Assembly: GCA_947652605.1 (NCBI GenBank)
Contig: OX393581.1
Location: forward strand, 28,204,788-28,268,787
DNA from: Elmis aenea
Taxonomy: Eukaryota > Arthropoda > Insecta > Coleoptera > Elmidae
Direction of reading: 5' to 3'
DNA: 64,000 bases
Shown here: positions 11,746 through 24,685 of the stretch, in pieces
How the letters are laid out: each line of letters starts with the position of its first letter
Numbering within the stretch: position 1 is the first letter of the stretch
Position numbers and translations under genes: made by a program
Notes under the pieces: model-generated
The model's input: only the letters and a program-made list of their open reading frames with translations
Database searches by the model: none
Told to the model about the DNA's origin: nothing

Positions 11746-12192
11746 ATATATTAACAGTTTTTTATATTTATACTTAACCCTGGAATGCACAACTCTGTCT
11801 TTAGGCGGACAGTATTAAAAGCATGTAGGTAAATAATTATTTTTCAACCTGCGCATCAAAGGTCCGGTCAAGTCACCTTCCCTCTACACAACCGTGTATG
11901 AATAGTGGCCTAGGATACCAAAATCACTTTTTAGCCTCAAATATGTGTTCTGAAGAACAACAATTTTTATTAGCCCGATAACTGCACTCCTTAAATTCTT
12001 CATAATGACGTCACGTTTTGTCGTTATGACAGCGGATAAAAAGGTACCTAACTAAATATCAACTTGCATTTTAGCATGTAACTTTTGTTACCATGCAACC
12101 GACTTATGTGATTGTAACTAAACAAAAGATTTTGACGTTTTGTTAGTTATTATTTGAAGGTTATAATTTATTCGTGTAGTTATCGTACCGAG

Positions 12193-12416
12193 TTACACTT
12201 GAGCTTTGTTTTTATCCTGGACAAACTTGCTGTTACTAAACTCAAGTTTAGTTGCTATTAGGCAACTCTTGACTTGACAACTACTGTCAAAGATAAAACA
12301 ACGAGTCCGTAGGACGAGTTGTTTTATCAGACAGTTTTGTCTCGTCGACTTTCCTAGCAACCAAACTTTCGTAGCAACGCAAGTTAAGCCGGATAAAAAC
12401 AAAGCTCTCGTGTAAT
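12193..12416. repeat. 224-bp imperfect palindrome (MITE-like)
   Basis: GAGCTTTGTTTTTATCC (12201-12217) is matched in reverse complement at 12391-12407. The match extends weakly outwards (TTACAC / GTGTAA) and inwards to a central hairpin, where GATAAAACAAC is repeated inverted around 12308. The whole unit can fold on itself. The 116-codon minus-strand frame overlapping it is an accidental frame through the repeat. Confidence 0.65.
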
Positions 12417-14660
12417 TACCCCAGATAAAAAATTCATGCATTACAGGGTTAATTAATGTTTTTTTGGTTGATCGTATTATTAAATTTTTACATATAAAAG
12501 TTTCTGAACTAAAAGTGTAAACATGACAAGACTTCTGGGTCATATTTAGCTATTAGATACGATATATTTTAATTTTACATTAGGTAAGTTCCTTTTGATC
12601 ACGCTAAGCTTAAAACAATTAAATCAAACGAACATTTATACTGTATATGCGTTACTGTATATGTGTAACGTCGTTCTAGTGAACCGAGGGGTTTATGAAA
12701 TAGACATTTTTTTGTCAACTTCGTGAATTAAGCCATACTACTAAAAAGTTTGTTTTTGTGCTTTGCCCATTTCGTGAATTAGACAAGTGCCAATTTTACG
12801 TGCTAGACATAGCATTGCTTATTTCACAAACTCACCAATTCGGCAAAAAAATTGCCTATTTTACGAACTCAGCAAGTTCACTGATTCAGCGTCAACATTA
12901 TGTATTATCCTGAATGTACGTATAGGGTACCTATAGGGTATACCACTTAATGCGGACTGCGGACCGATGCAGGGATCTCGCTAAATATAGACAAAGAGAT
13001 TAGATTACATTATTAGCATAATTATATGTATATATGTACGACCACTTAATCTGTCGCAATATTTAAATGTTTAAAAAAATTACTAATTTCTTGACAGAAG
13101 CAAAAAGCTAAATTTTACGATTTTTGATTTTCTTTGATATACTTTTCAGGTAAAAAACGGAATTTTTGTGCATTGCGATTATTTGATATGCCAAACGAAA
13201 CGGTGGTATCAACTGTTTTATGTCACACTTACAAATATCTTGGATACTTAATGTGGTAGATAGTACCTATTTGTTTTTCTCTTTTCATTGATATATCAAT
13301 TGTAAAAAAAAAACATAAATTTGGCACTGCCAACATATTTACTTATGAATGAGTTGGCCATTTAAGTAATTTTTAAATCGACGATGGAAACCTTTATTCG
13401 CCCATAAAATAGTGTTTGTGGTTAACATAGGCACATTTTTTAGTTAATTTTTAGTGCAAGTGATACATCATTGAAAAAAATATGGTTATATATTTCAGAC
13501 TATACAAGACGTCCAATTTATATTAAAATTTGCCTTGTATATAGTCGAACCTAAACTTGCTATGAAAAATTTTAAACTAAACAGTTTGTTTGACATATCA
13601 AATTATTACAATGCACACACTTTTTTGTAGTAAAACAGAAATTATAAAAAAACAGAATTTAATTTACTGCCTAATCAAGTTACCTATGGATATATCTATA
13701 TTAAGCTTCATTATTCGTAACTTTTTGCTATCTGTATCGCTTATAGGAGTATCAAACGATTTTCCCTTGGTGGTTCAAATTAAATAGTGAAACATGTGTG
13801 GTATGTATATAATAATTTACCAAGTCTTTGAGAGAGATAAGTAATGTAATGTAGGCTTTTAATTGGTTTATTTCAGTTTATTGTGTAGGAAGTCCTGCAA
13901 TGTGTACATACAGCTCAGTACACATGGTTCATCAAACATGCTGTGCACACATGGAAAATTTAATCCGCAAAAGTAAATCGGTACGGTAAAATTGTTCTCA
14001 AGTCGACATGAGATGTTTATTTGCTCGTGACCGCAACTGTGTTTACCAAAATAAACAGATAAAAATATGGTTTTCATGAAGATGATTAAATTCACAACAG
14101 AAACTACCAATTGGGAAAAAAACTTATTTTTTTCGAATCCTATTCTTAAAATTTATTTAAAACAATAATAATAAAACGCTAACGTTTCTTAATCCGTTTC
14201 TCTTGTATCTTTCAGTGTCGATGTATTTTTTTTTTAGCTGTTGAATATGCTTCTTCACTTTTTTTTATTGTTGGCTAACTAGCACCTTTCCCCAACTGAA
14301 CCCTCTTTGTTCCAGTCTTTATCTCACTTCGTTTTCGCATTTTGTTTTTGGTCCTCATCTACTATATTTTTCCTCAATCTTCATTTTTCGTTCCATTTTT
14401 GCGTACCTACTTTCAGGAATGCGTAATGGTTCTATTAAGTCGATTTGACTTTGTTCCAGTTTTAAACGTCTTCTAATTTAATAATTGTTGATATTTTTTG
14501 TATTGTATACTTAAACTTTTTTTTTTTTTTAAGAATTGTAAATATAAATGCTTTTGATTACAAATTTGTTTTCAGGTACATTTTTTGGGAAAAAATGTGT
14601 TTATTGGTTCCAATATTGTGTCAATATATTATTGTGCAACAAGACTAAAATGTGGAGATA
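12417..14660. other. Non-coding stretch
   Basis: I see no gene or clear repeat boundary. Around 12720-12900 the phrase 'cacgaactca/aatt' recurs in short diverged forms, suggesting an old degenerate low-copy repeat. The open frames at 13590-13787 (+) and 13868-14110 (-) show no recognisable domain. Confidence 0.4.
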
Positions 14661-14664
14661 TGTA

Positions 14665-16500
14665 CAGGGTGGACCAAATTCGAATGTTACGGAATATCTC
14701 GGTTCCATAATAATAAGCGAACAATTTGTATCCGTCTTTTGGGTTATTTTTTGAGATAAACGCACTGTGTTATTAGATTTTTTATATTTTCCATTTTGGC
14801 ACTACAGAGTTCTCGTTTTTCGAGGGCCACTATGGGGATCTCGTAAACGGTAAAAGTTACGACTTCGGTTAAATTAGGGCAAAGTTGTATATTCAGGTGC
14901 TTAATAATTTCATGCAAACACAACTTATCTAGTTCTTTTACTTTTTGAGATATAGGGAAAAAAGTAAAAAAGTGGATTTTTGTTTTTTGCCCGTACCTTT
15001 TTCATTTGATGTCAAATTTCATTTTTGTAAAAACATTTTCAGGGCCACTTTTTGCAAGGAATCAAATTCTTCAATTATATTTTCCGTGCGACGTTTCGTT
15101 TTTTTAAAACCATCATCAGGTCAATTTTTTCTTATGGACGCTATATATGATTTTAATGCCAATTTGTAGAGCATTTTTTTCTGAATTCGACAATGTATAA
15201 CAGTTGGCACTTTTTTGAAACAATTATTGTTAAAAATGGCAAAAACAAATATTTTATTAAAAACAAATCCCAATCGGCATGGTAAATAATTGTCTTTGTC
15301 CCTTTTTTCTTGGAAACAGGTAAGTAAACCGCATGAAATTACTAATTAAAAAAATAGGTATTAATAAATATGTTAGGAATGCATTAACATCGTTCACTAT
15401 TAACAAATATTTTTAGAATATTTTCTTCGGTTAAGTAGATAATAAATTTCTCTAAAATGTGTATTTAATCCTTATTTGGCATACAATTATTTGTAACAAA
15501 AAATAACGAGTTATGCCTTTTATCTGCGTTAATGATTTCTAATAAGCAAAAAGTGTAAACAGATTTCTGGACGTTTTTTGTAAACTATGAACACTTATAT
15601 TATTTGATTACGAAAATTTGGTTACAAATAATTGTATGTCAAAAAAGGGATTAAATACACATTTTAGAGAAATGTATTACTTAACCGAAGAAAATATTCT
15701 AAAAATAATTGCTAATAAGTGAACAATGTTAATGCATTCCTAACATATTTATTAATACCGATTTTTTTAATTAAATTGCTTTGATAGTAATTTCATACGG
15801 TTTACTCACCTGCTTCCAAGAAAAAAGGGGCAAAGACAAATATTTACCATGCCGATTAGGATTTGTTTTAAATAAAATATTTGTTTTTGCCATTTTTAAC
15901 AACAATTGTTTCAAAAAATTGTCAACTGTTATACATTGTCAAATTCAGAATAAAATGCTCTACAATTTGGCGTTAAAATCAGACATAGCGTCCATAAGAA
16001 AAAAATTGACCTGATGATGGTTTTAAAAAAATGAAACGTCGGACGGAAAATATAATTGGGGAATTTGATTCCTTGCAAAAAATGGCCCTAGAAAGGTTTT
16101 TACAAAAATGAAATTTGACATCAAATGAAAAAGTTACGAGCAAAAAACCAAAATCAACTTTTTTACTTTTTTCCCTATATCTCAAAAACTAAAAGAGCTA
16201 CATAAGTTCTGTTTGCATCAAATTATTAAGCACCTGAATATACAGTTTTGCCCTAATTTAACCGAAGTCGTAACTCTAACCGTTTACGAGATCCCCATAG
16301 TGGCCCTCGAAAAACGAGAACCCTGTATATTCGAAAAATAAAATTATATCGTTTTTGAAAATGTACTATAACTTTAATTATAAAAAAATTTATGTACCTA
16401 CTTACGAGTTTTTTATAAACATTTTTAGGTTTAACTTTGAAAAAAAATTGTTAGTGACATTGACTTTTGAGATATGAGATAAACTTATAGATATATTTTT
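14665..16500 (+). mobile_element. Decayed CAGGGTGGACC-ended element, host of a palindrome
   Basis: CAGGGTGGACCAAATTCGAA starts directly after TA (14663-14664) and runs to about 14812, where the palindromic element is inserted. Related A/T-rich sequence continues after 16328. The TA target and terminus type point to an IS630/Tc1/mariner-like element, but no transposase remains. The right boundary is not visible, so the end given is approximate. Confidence 0.45.
14815..16325. mobile_element. 1.5-kb near-complete palindromic element (copy 1)
   Basis: The two halves are reverse complements over about 700 bp each, with a short centre near 15570. The left end reads CAGAGTTCTCGTTTTTCGAG and the right end, reverse-complemented, CAGGGTTCTCGTTTTTCGAG. 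TA flanks both (14813-14814, 16326-16327). Because of the symmetry the same 68-74-codon frame (starting MRYREKSKKVDF) appears on the plus strand at 14945 and on the minus strand ending at 15979. It recurs in the 31.5-kb copy as well, so it reflects shared DNA and is not good evidence for a protein. No transposase is present, so the element must move in trans or have arisen by inverted duplication. Confidence 0.8.
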
Positions 16501-16548
16501 GAAAATTCTAGATCTAGATGAAAAATCTAGAAGACCATTACATAATTT

Positions 16549-16998
16549 CAGGGACCGAACCGAACCGGAACTGGAACAAAAACCCGAATGAACCGGTGCT
16601 TTTTTCATGAACCGTGAACCGAAACTGAACCTTATAAGTATTAAAAAAGTCGCAAAACCGCAGAACCGAACTGACTGGTGTGAACCGGTTTAAACCTCTC
16701 CGACCGGTTCACACAACGGTTCGGTCCAATTATATTTTTAATGATATTGTAAATTTTTTATTTTCGTATTTTTTATTACATTTTACCAAAAATGAAATAT
16801 TTTCAGACAGTTCAATTTATAAATATGCATTGTCATCATAGTTTGCATTAAACCGGAACTGAACCGTTGCAGACGAACCGTTTACCGAATCATTATAAAA
16901 TAAAAACCGGTGGTTCGGAACGTAAGCCTAAAAGTTAAAATTTATCGAACCGCTAAGCTGAACTGTATTGTTATTCTTTGCGGTTCGGGTCTTAATTA
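16549..16998. repeat. GAACCG-rich degenerate repeat, hAT-like end
   Basis: It starts CAGGGACCGAACCGAACCGG and contains many direct and inverted copies of GAACCG, ending near CGGTTCGGGTCTT. The CAGGG start and GAACCG-rich subterminal repeats look like a small hAT-type element. The left flank CATAATTT resembles CTTAATTT at the right, 7 of 8 bases, but the right terminus is unclear. No coding content. Confidence 0.4.
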
Positions 16999-17641
16999 GT
17001 CTTAATTTAGAAACAGATTTTTAAAAATCTTTTTTAAATACCTACATATATAATTTTATATATTTGTTTGAAAAAATAATCAAGAATGGTTAATTAATAG
17101 AATAATAATATTAAAAAATAAATAAAACTACAACTTTAACAACTGCTTGTACATTATTTCCAGTTTTAATTTATTTTACCCCCACTTTTTAGGTAATTTC
17201 GATTTATATTTCATCACAATGCAACTTGTGCTTTTCGCCTTTGTCGTCCCACAACAAGTTTTCTATTGAAAGATAAAACTTAATCACTCGCATTGTTACA
17301 CTGCTATTTGTTATGAATAATACAGAATACATTTCAGATAATTTCGAACGAATACTTCGTAAGGCTTCCATTGTCAGTAAAAAGCTGTTTTTAAAGTGCA
17401 TGTTGCTAGTACTATTACGAAAACGGCATCACCCGACCGAAGTGGCATCTAGCATTGAAGCGCACTTAGGACAAATGCTGCTGTTTGAGTTGCGTTCAAC
17501 TACCGTGGTTGATTCATGAAAAACAGTTTTAAAAAACTTTGATATGGGGTGGGCATAAAATTGCTTTACCATTTTCTGATATGCGTTGTGTTAATTTTTT
17601 CGTTATATCCTTGAAAAGTAACCTTGGGAGATACATAATGA

Positions 17642-18302
17642 AAAATTCACAACAGAACAACGCACGAAAAATATTGAATTTTACTTTAAACATCAGGGCC
17701 CCATTGTTTTAACTCAAAGATTTCACAAAAAAAAACTCAAAAGAATTCTTTCATCAAAACCAGCAACGCAGGCTTTGGTTCGGCGTTTTCAGAAGCAAGC
17801 AACCGTCAAGGATATGCCACGGACTGGAGGACCCCGCTCATATCGTTCTCAGGAAAACATCAAACAGGTACAGAATGATATAAATGAAGAACCAGGGATA
17901 TCAAACCGACGCCGTTCTCAAAAACTTGGAAGAGTTCACACTACCCGAGACGCATATTAAGTGGCCCTAAAATGTTTCCATTTAAAGTCAAATTAGTGCA
18001 GAACTGAGGCCCAAGGCACGACTGAATTATTCTGTGCGTATGCAATTGTTGAGGGAAATTTTCGGTGAGGAGGTGCGGATTTTCTTTGACCAGCACATTC
18101 AACTGACCTCTCCGCACATGATTTTTTTTAATGGAGCATTTACAGGAGAGAGCGTTTGTCAATAAGCCCTTATTAAATTAAAGGAAAATTTCCGCCAAGA
18201 AATCCAAGCGATACAGCAGTGTTCTGCAAAACGTTATGTATGGGATTATGGAAGAAGGGCTCAGGTTTGTAACATTGAAAACGGAAATCATTTAAAAGCA
18301 TA
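17642..18302 (+). pseudogene. IS630/Tc1-like transposase pseudogene
   Basis: An N-terminal helix-turn-helix region (FTTEQRTKNIEFYFKHQG, about 17645) leads into VRRFQKQATVKDMPRTGGPR (17778 onwards) and then ENIKQVQNDI and ISNRRRSQKLG. This matches the DNA-binding half of insect mariner/Tc1-like transposases (a 'V-D-PR-GRPR', then 'S-RRRSQQLG' arrangement). After a stop at 17958 come degraded pieces: a FFDQHIQLTSPHMIFF stretch, then at about 18170 LIKLKENFRQEIQAIQQ and RYVWDYGRRAQVCNIENG. These correspond to the C-terminal helix that ends such proteins. The catalytic centre is largely deleted. Several frameshifts make it non-functional. Confidence 0.75.
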
Positions 18303-18376
18303 ATTTTACATGTTTAGGAGAAGAGCATTTCCAATCCGTGTTAAAACCCTTTTACTGTCAAACCCGTAAATATATA

Positions 18377-18610
18377 GGAAGGTTGCCGGGATTGGACCGG
18401 TTCCTCAATGGGACCACGTCAATTTTGGCAGTTTATTGACGGAAACAAGTACCTTGGTGTACGAGTTGACGTATGAAATTGCATATGCCTAACTTGAGCC
18501 GTGCACGTGTTCTTTTTAATAAAGTAGAATTCTAAGATAAACGTCAATAAACTGCCAAAATTGACGTGGTCGGTCCAATTGAGGAACCGGTCCAATCCTA
18601 GCAACCTTCC
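18377..18610. repeat. 234-bp TIR element (MITE-like)
   Basis: The left arm starts GGAAGGTTGCCGGGATTGGA (18377) and runs about 65 bp through GACCACGTCAATTTTGGCAG to 18441. The right arm (18542-18610) is its reverse complement with few mismatches. ACCCGTA occurs just outside both ends but belongs in part to the surrounding repeat, so I do not call it a target duplication. Confidence 0.7.
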
Positions 18611-20550
18611 CAGACCCGTATGATGTTCCCAGTTCTTCTGCCACCTCTGTTTGCACTAATCAGTTCAAGAACTTTGTCTACAGTAGAGGTTTTATCGTCT
18701 ATGATTACATTGTGCAATAACATGTTGATATTGTCAAACCCGTAAATATGCGTTATTCTGCCCCACAAAATTAAAAATTCTGGTGGATGCGTCGGGTTAA
18801 AAATTAAGCTAATTGTAAGACAAATTATTTATTATCTCTGTTATTAGTGGAGTTACAAAAAAGTTTTCTTTCACAATAATTGTTGGAACTAGTGAGTTAC
18901 ACAATCTATATATTTTTTAAATATACCGAGTGCTTCATTTTCGAGAACTAATATATTACTTTACCATTTCAAATAGAACACCCTGTACTTTGTACACCTA
19001 TTTTTACGTTATCTTGTTGATACATTATTTGCCGATAAAAAAACCTTTAGTATGTCCTATGTCTAAAGTTAATATTTCTTGGGACATAATGAACAGTTCG
19101 CATAGGATGTTCGTTTTGTAAATAAATACACATCCTGAGAGAAAGCAACCTAGTGCGTGTAATTACAGAAATATGAAAATAAATTTTAAACAATATGATT
19201 CCTCTGAAAAACCAACCAAAAATCCAAAACAAATCGGTGAAGAATAAAAACTATCCGTTTTTACACAGTTTCTATGGCAAAGAATGTAGCATCCCAACAT
19301 GTTTGTATTAGTTTTAAATCAATGCTATAAAATAGATTATGGCTCCTCTCATACTAAAGAATAATTCATCTAATTTGAGCAAACCTGTATCTCTTATAAT
19401 AAGCGAGATCCCATACTGAAAATGTCATCTGGGACACCCCCAGATATATCACAAATATCGTCGTAAAGTGTAAAAAAAACCAAAGCACGTGTTATTGGCT
19501 GCCCATCAGATGTACATTATTAAATAAATCACATACTTCCTACTAACTATTTTTTTTTAATTAAAAATTTGTTGCAGTTGCACATTTTTGTATAACAAAG
19601 ACAAAACATCATTCCGCAGTTTATTAGTTTCATATTCCAAATTCTCGCGTGTTATGTATTCCGTTAATTCAGCAAATTAGATGTATGAGCCGCGCGGGGC
19701 TGAATATACTCCGCGGGTGAAACGCAGTAAGTTATGTAGATTCAGCATAAAAATCATTAGGAAAAGTAAAGAAAAATTAAAGGATTATTGTAGTGACGGC
19801 AGAAGAGTAAAGTCTTGTAGTGACGTGTGAATATAACCAATGATGTATATAATATGTAAGTAAATTAGCAATAAATAGTTTTAAGCTAAACATCATTTTA
19901 TTAAGCGTTTTCCTTGCAACAAAACCCACAGTTTTGAAGTAGTTTCAGGTTGATTTAGTAAGTATATAAAACACGGGGTAAAAAGCAGCAACCCCACGTT
20001 AACAAATTCATACGGTCAATGACAAAACAAGATAAACAAAAAAAAGTTGTCGTTGGGTTTTCAAAGTTTTCATTTGTAGAAAAGTTTTATGCAATTGAAT
20101 TTACGAAGATTTAACAAATGTATAATTAGATTATGAAACAACAATTTTTGTGAAAGAATTTTTTTTTGTAATTACCCTAACAACAGATAATAAATAGTTT
20201 GTCTTACAAATAGCTTAATTTTTGACCTCGCATCCACCAGAATATTAACTCTAGAAGTATTAACTTTAGACAAAAACAGGCTTTATATTTTTAAATGGCC
20301 ATTATTATCTACAAGAAAACGTAAAAATATACAGGGTTAGAATGATATTAGTTCTCAAAAATGAAGCACTCTGTATATTTAAAAAATAAATAGATTTTAT
20401 AGATAACGAATTCCAACAATTTTTGTGAAAGAAAACTTTTTTGTAACTCCACTAATAACAGAGATAATAAATAATTTGTCTTACTTGCCTTAATTTTCAG
20501 CCTGGTGCATCCACCAGAATTTTTAATTCTTAGGTGCATAATAACGTATA

Positions 20551-21182
20551 CAGGGTTCTCGTTTTTCGAGGGCGGATCTCGCAAACGGTAAGAGTTACAA
20601 CTTCGGTTAAATTAAGGCAAAGTTGTATATTCAGGTGCTTAATAATTTGAAGCAAACAGAACTTATCTAGCTCTTTTTGAGATATAGGGGAAAAAGTAAA
20701 AAACTGGTTTTTGTTTTTTGCCCGTAACTTTTTCATTTGTTTTCGAATTTCATTTCTGTAAAAACTTTTTTATGTCAACTTTTTGCAAGAAATCAAATTC
20801 CCCAATTATATTTTCCATGTGACGTTTCGATTTTTTTAAACCATCGTCAGGTAAATTTTTTTTTATGGACGCTATATCTGATTTTAACGCCAATTTGTGG
20901 AGAATTTTATTCTGAATTTGAGAATGTATAACAGTTGGCACTTCTTTGAAAGAATTGTTGTTAAAAATGGCAAAAACAAATATTTGGATCAAATGAAAAA
21001 GTTACGGGCAAAAAACAAAAATTCACTTTTTTACTTTTTCCCCTACATCTCAAAAACGAAAAAAGTTCCGTTTGCGTCAAATTATTAAGCACCTGAATAT
21101 ACAACTTTGCCCTAATTTAACCGGTCGCAACTCTTACCGTTTACGAGATCCCCATAGTGGCCCTCGAAAAACGAGAACCCTG
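20551..21182. mobile_element. Palindromic element, shortened copy 2
   Basis: The left end is CAGGGTTCTCGTTTTTCGAG after TA (20549-20550). The right end is its reverse complement, followed after two G bases by TA. The outer ~150 bp of both arms match the 14.8-kb palindrome. The inner right arm is mostly deleted: sequence jumps at about 20987 from the left arm into the complementary arm. Compared with the opposite arm of the surrounding inverted repeat, the element is a clean insertion at a TA. Confidence 0.75.
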
Positions 21183-21259
21183 GGTATTTACGGGTTTGAC
21201 AATAGCAATATGTTATTGCACAACATATATTTAAGGGTTTAACAGTGAAAGGGTTTTTT

Positions 21260-24200
21260 AAAGAAAACAATTCTAGGACTTTATCTTCAATTTTCATTTT
21301 TTAAGGTGCAAGATTACTGTTGGACCTCCCCCTTGACTGCGAGTGTGTTACCATTGTAACATATTGTAACACACATTAAGTAATAGGTATAACTGTATTT
21401 TCGAAAATTGCTCTTAAACAAAAACCTGGCACAAACGGTCTGTGCATACAATAATTACGCGATAGGAATGGCTTATTAAGGCACTACCAAAAAAGAAATA
21501 AATATTGATGAGAATTAAAGAAGTTATCTCACTCTTAAATGGTAAAATAACTTTTAGCTTACCCGACTTTCGTTCAGTTTTTAGTTGCGTTTTAACGTTG
21601 GACTTGTTTTTCAACCAAAACTGCGGCGTGATACATACAAATTTTGTTTTCAGTACAGCACGAATATCAGCTCAAAACCTATATTTTTGTTTACATAAAA
21701 GTAAAAATGCTATACACATACTTTTTAAATTGTAAGTACCGTATTTGTCATAACTTTGTTATTGTCGTCGTCTTTTATGTAAATGTATTTAATATGTTTT
21801 GTATTGATTTAAAGTGTCGGTTTTACGGTTTCAAGCGCGTGTTTTCGCTTTTATGTAAGCTGCAACGCTTTTTATGGCCAGAAAACAGGGTAAAATTTTA
21901 TATTTTTAAAAATTAATATTCTCTCTTCTATCAAGATAACACCACGCTATTCTCGCTTAACATTTTATATTTTCATTTTGTGTTGTAACCGTAAACGGTT
22001 CTTTTAAACTACTCGTATTTAGTTTCTAATTTCATTTCCTATTGTTTAACACATGCGGTCGTGTCGCAAAGAAATTAAAATGTTTTTCTTGGTCGATGTT
22101 TTCATAAACAAATTCACTGCTAAACTCCCACAAGCTATAAGCAAAGCGTGCAAATTTACATGTTTAGCTTATGAAAAGGAAATTTAAAGAAAGTGTAAAA
22201 TAAAATAAAATAATAATAAATATGTTTCTAGTAATAAAACAAAACTGTTGGTGGTTTACAAATTATTTAATGCTAAATAATACGTGTACATTAAATTTAC
22301 ATCAAAGAACTGAATTTAACAAAACAATTATTTTATAAAACTCGTCTAAGTTTTAATAAAAACAATGATTTTGTAAACTTTCAGTATCTATTCAAACCAG
22401 TAAATTCGTTAAATTTGTCCGCAAATTAATTTTTAGCCTTTCTTATCAAATGTACTTTGTTTAATACAGCAGCGGTACCAGATAAATTTTGTTTTATCTA
22501 AGGTTGTTAAAAAGTTTAGATGGAAACCCATTATTCAGCAATAAGGATATTAATTATACAAAAACTCCAACATTTATTAAAAAGACCAATACAGAAACTT
22601 TGTATAAGACTCTGTGGCAAACTTTTGGAAGCGATAACAAAAATAAGATTTAATAATGACCTTCTAGATTATTCAATAACGTGTATTGATCGAGGAAGCC
22701 TCAGAAAAGAGATGATTTAATGATCACGCGAAGAACACCCTTAATTAATATTAATGGTTAAAATCATGTTTTAAATTGGCTTCGAAAGACATTTTACGGG
22801 TAATATTCTTATGCTATATATCAAACTTGGGTATTTATTTACCGCCTTCCACATAAATTTCGTAAATTTACTCCCATTGCAGATTGTGTTTTGTTTTATG
22901 GCCGATAAATGGAATGTGCATTGATTACTTTACAACTTTCATTTTAAGTGAAATTCTTATTCTTGAGCTAATAATTTTCGACATTAATCCTCTTCAACTG
23001 AAATAAATTTGAAAGTACTTTAGCAATATATTTTAGGTACAAATTAACTTTAGTCGTAATTAATCACTTAACTCTTCCTATTTCGTTGCACGTTTAGGGA
23101 AAATTAATGCGTTTGCTTGTTTTTTTCGTTTATTTTTATGTCTGTCGCCTTTGTTTCTAATATTTATCCCCTCTTTTTAAAATTAATTTTTTTTTAATAA
23201 AATCCATTCTGATGAATTTTCCATACCATGCCATGTCAACATTGTCAACCCAATATTTAATAATTAAAACACCAAATGCATTAACAAAATTCGTTTTTTA
23301 TTTTATTGCCAAGCTCGAGCGTTATTTTATGTTTTATTCAGCGTCCGCTAATATCGGGTGATCGAAAATGTTGATGCACGCTAACTTCAGACCGAAAATC
23401 AAATAACCAAAGTTTATGTTGGCATCACAGTATAAACACAACGCCATCTGTCAGAGCTGTTGTGCGAAATGCTTGAAAATATTATTGTTTTTCTGCGTTC
23501 GTCCAGAAAATCAGTTGTTTCCGATAAATGTTTAGGCTAAAAAACACATCTTTACTTAACTACTTGCTATGGTAATGAGTTGTCTTTACCGGCCTAAGTC
23601 GAAAAGTAGCTAGTTGCTATGGTGATGAGTTCTTTTTTTGATTTGCGCTGTCAAACAAGCGTTATTATACAAAGCGAGTTTTCACCTGTAGTTTGTTAAG
23701 TTATTGTTTAATTATGGATGGTGACGAATGACGATAGTAGTTTTGGCGTCAGTGGCGGACGCAGAAAAAATATTGTACGTAACACACCGGTAAAGTGTCT
23801 TTACTGGATTCGTATGTTTTCAGGACTCGCTTACCGCTCGTCACAAAACTGCTTACTCGCCCAGTAAAGTACCGCTTTCCGGTCTTGTTACGTAAATAAC
23901 TATTAATTCTACCCGCTATCTAAAAAAGGGTTGCCGACTCCTGCTTTACAGCATTCGCCAACAAAACAAATGCAACCAAATATATATTTTATTCACATGT
24001 GAGTTTCAACTTTACAGAAACCAAACCACAGAGGTTAATTAAAAGTTCACTAAATAAATATTTCCCAACCCTATGTACCTACAAAATATTTCAAATATAA
24101 TTATTAAACAGGTAAATTTAACCGAGAAGTTGGCCACTTTGGAATTTCTGTAAACCAAGTTAAAAATTTATTATAATTTTTTAGTAATTGCCAATTGTTG

Positions 24201-24677
24201 ATCAGACAATAATTTTATGTAATTTACCGAATAAAATTGTAGGAGGTGGTGAACCGATTGCTTTTGGTAAATATTCTTGCTAAAGCCGTCCATACTTCTA
24301 CTGCCTCAATGTTATAAATTTAAATCACTTTTGTATATTATAAACTTCCTTATGTGGTCATTAAATGGCATTTGCCGTACATTGTGGTCGTATATAAAGT
24401 ATAAAGTGTAGCTCTATTATTCTAATTAAACTCATTTTTGTAAATGACCTAAATGACGTCTGTCAAAATAAGATCCGTGGCTAAAATATTTGGCAACAGG
24501 GACAAACTTAAATATGGCGCCTTTTGGAAAAGCATTTCATGAGTCTATTACAAATATAAATACTTTACATAAACATAATGCATATTTATATCTCACTACA
24601 ACAGAAAAAAACACAAAAATATAAAAATTTACCCAGCGTTACTAAACAGATTAAAATTTTGGCGCCCTGTGCACGTG
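21260..24677. other. Non-coding stretch with minor repeats
   Basis: I recognise no gene. Open frames at 21505-21735, 21644-21916 and 22520-22720 have no domain or splice context. A 50-bp spaced duplication of a GCTATGG..ATGAGTT phrase lies at 23561-23582 and 23611-23632. CAGTGGCGGACGC at about 23750 resembles a hAT-type end but has no partner. Confidence 0.4.
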
Positions 24678-24685
24678 CCCCCGCT

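Larger units (their letters stand above)
18341..21259. repeat. 2.9-kb inverted-repeat structure with inserted arms
   Basis: Block A (18341-18376 and 18710-18760, containing TTGTCAAACCCGTAAATA) is repeated inverted at 21184-21259. Block B (18767 to about 19090, containing TTAAAAATTCTGGTGGATGC) is repeated inverted at about 20235-20530. A further direct copy of part of B lies at about 20115-20260. The left arm carries 333 bp absent from the right (18377-18709, including a small TIR element). The right arm carries a 632-bp palindrome absent from the left. The loop (about 19090-20115) has no recognisable gene. Confidence 0.65.

Noticed and set aside
12193..12543. 116-codon minus-strand frame
   Set aside because: It runs through the self-complementary MITE at 12193-12416 and has no domain similarity that I recognise.
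14945..16185. Frames starting MRYREKSKKVDF at 14945 (+), 16185 (-) and 31658 (+), which look like a conserved small protein
   Set aside because: They are copies of one palindromic transposable DNA. Their similarity follows from the repeat, they lack a known domain, and copy 2 does not keep the frame.
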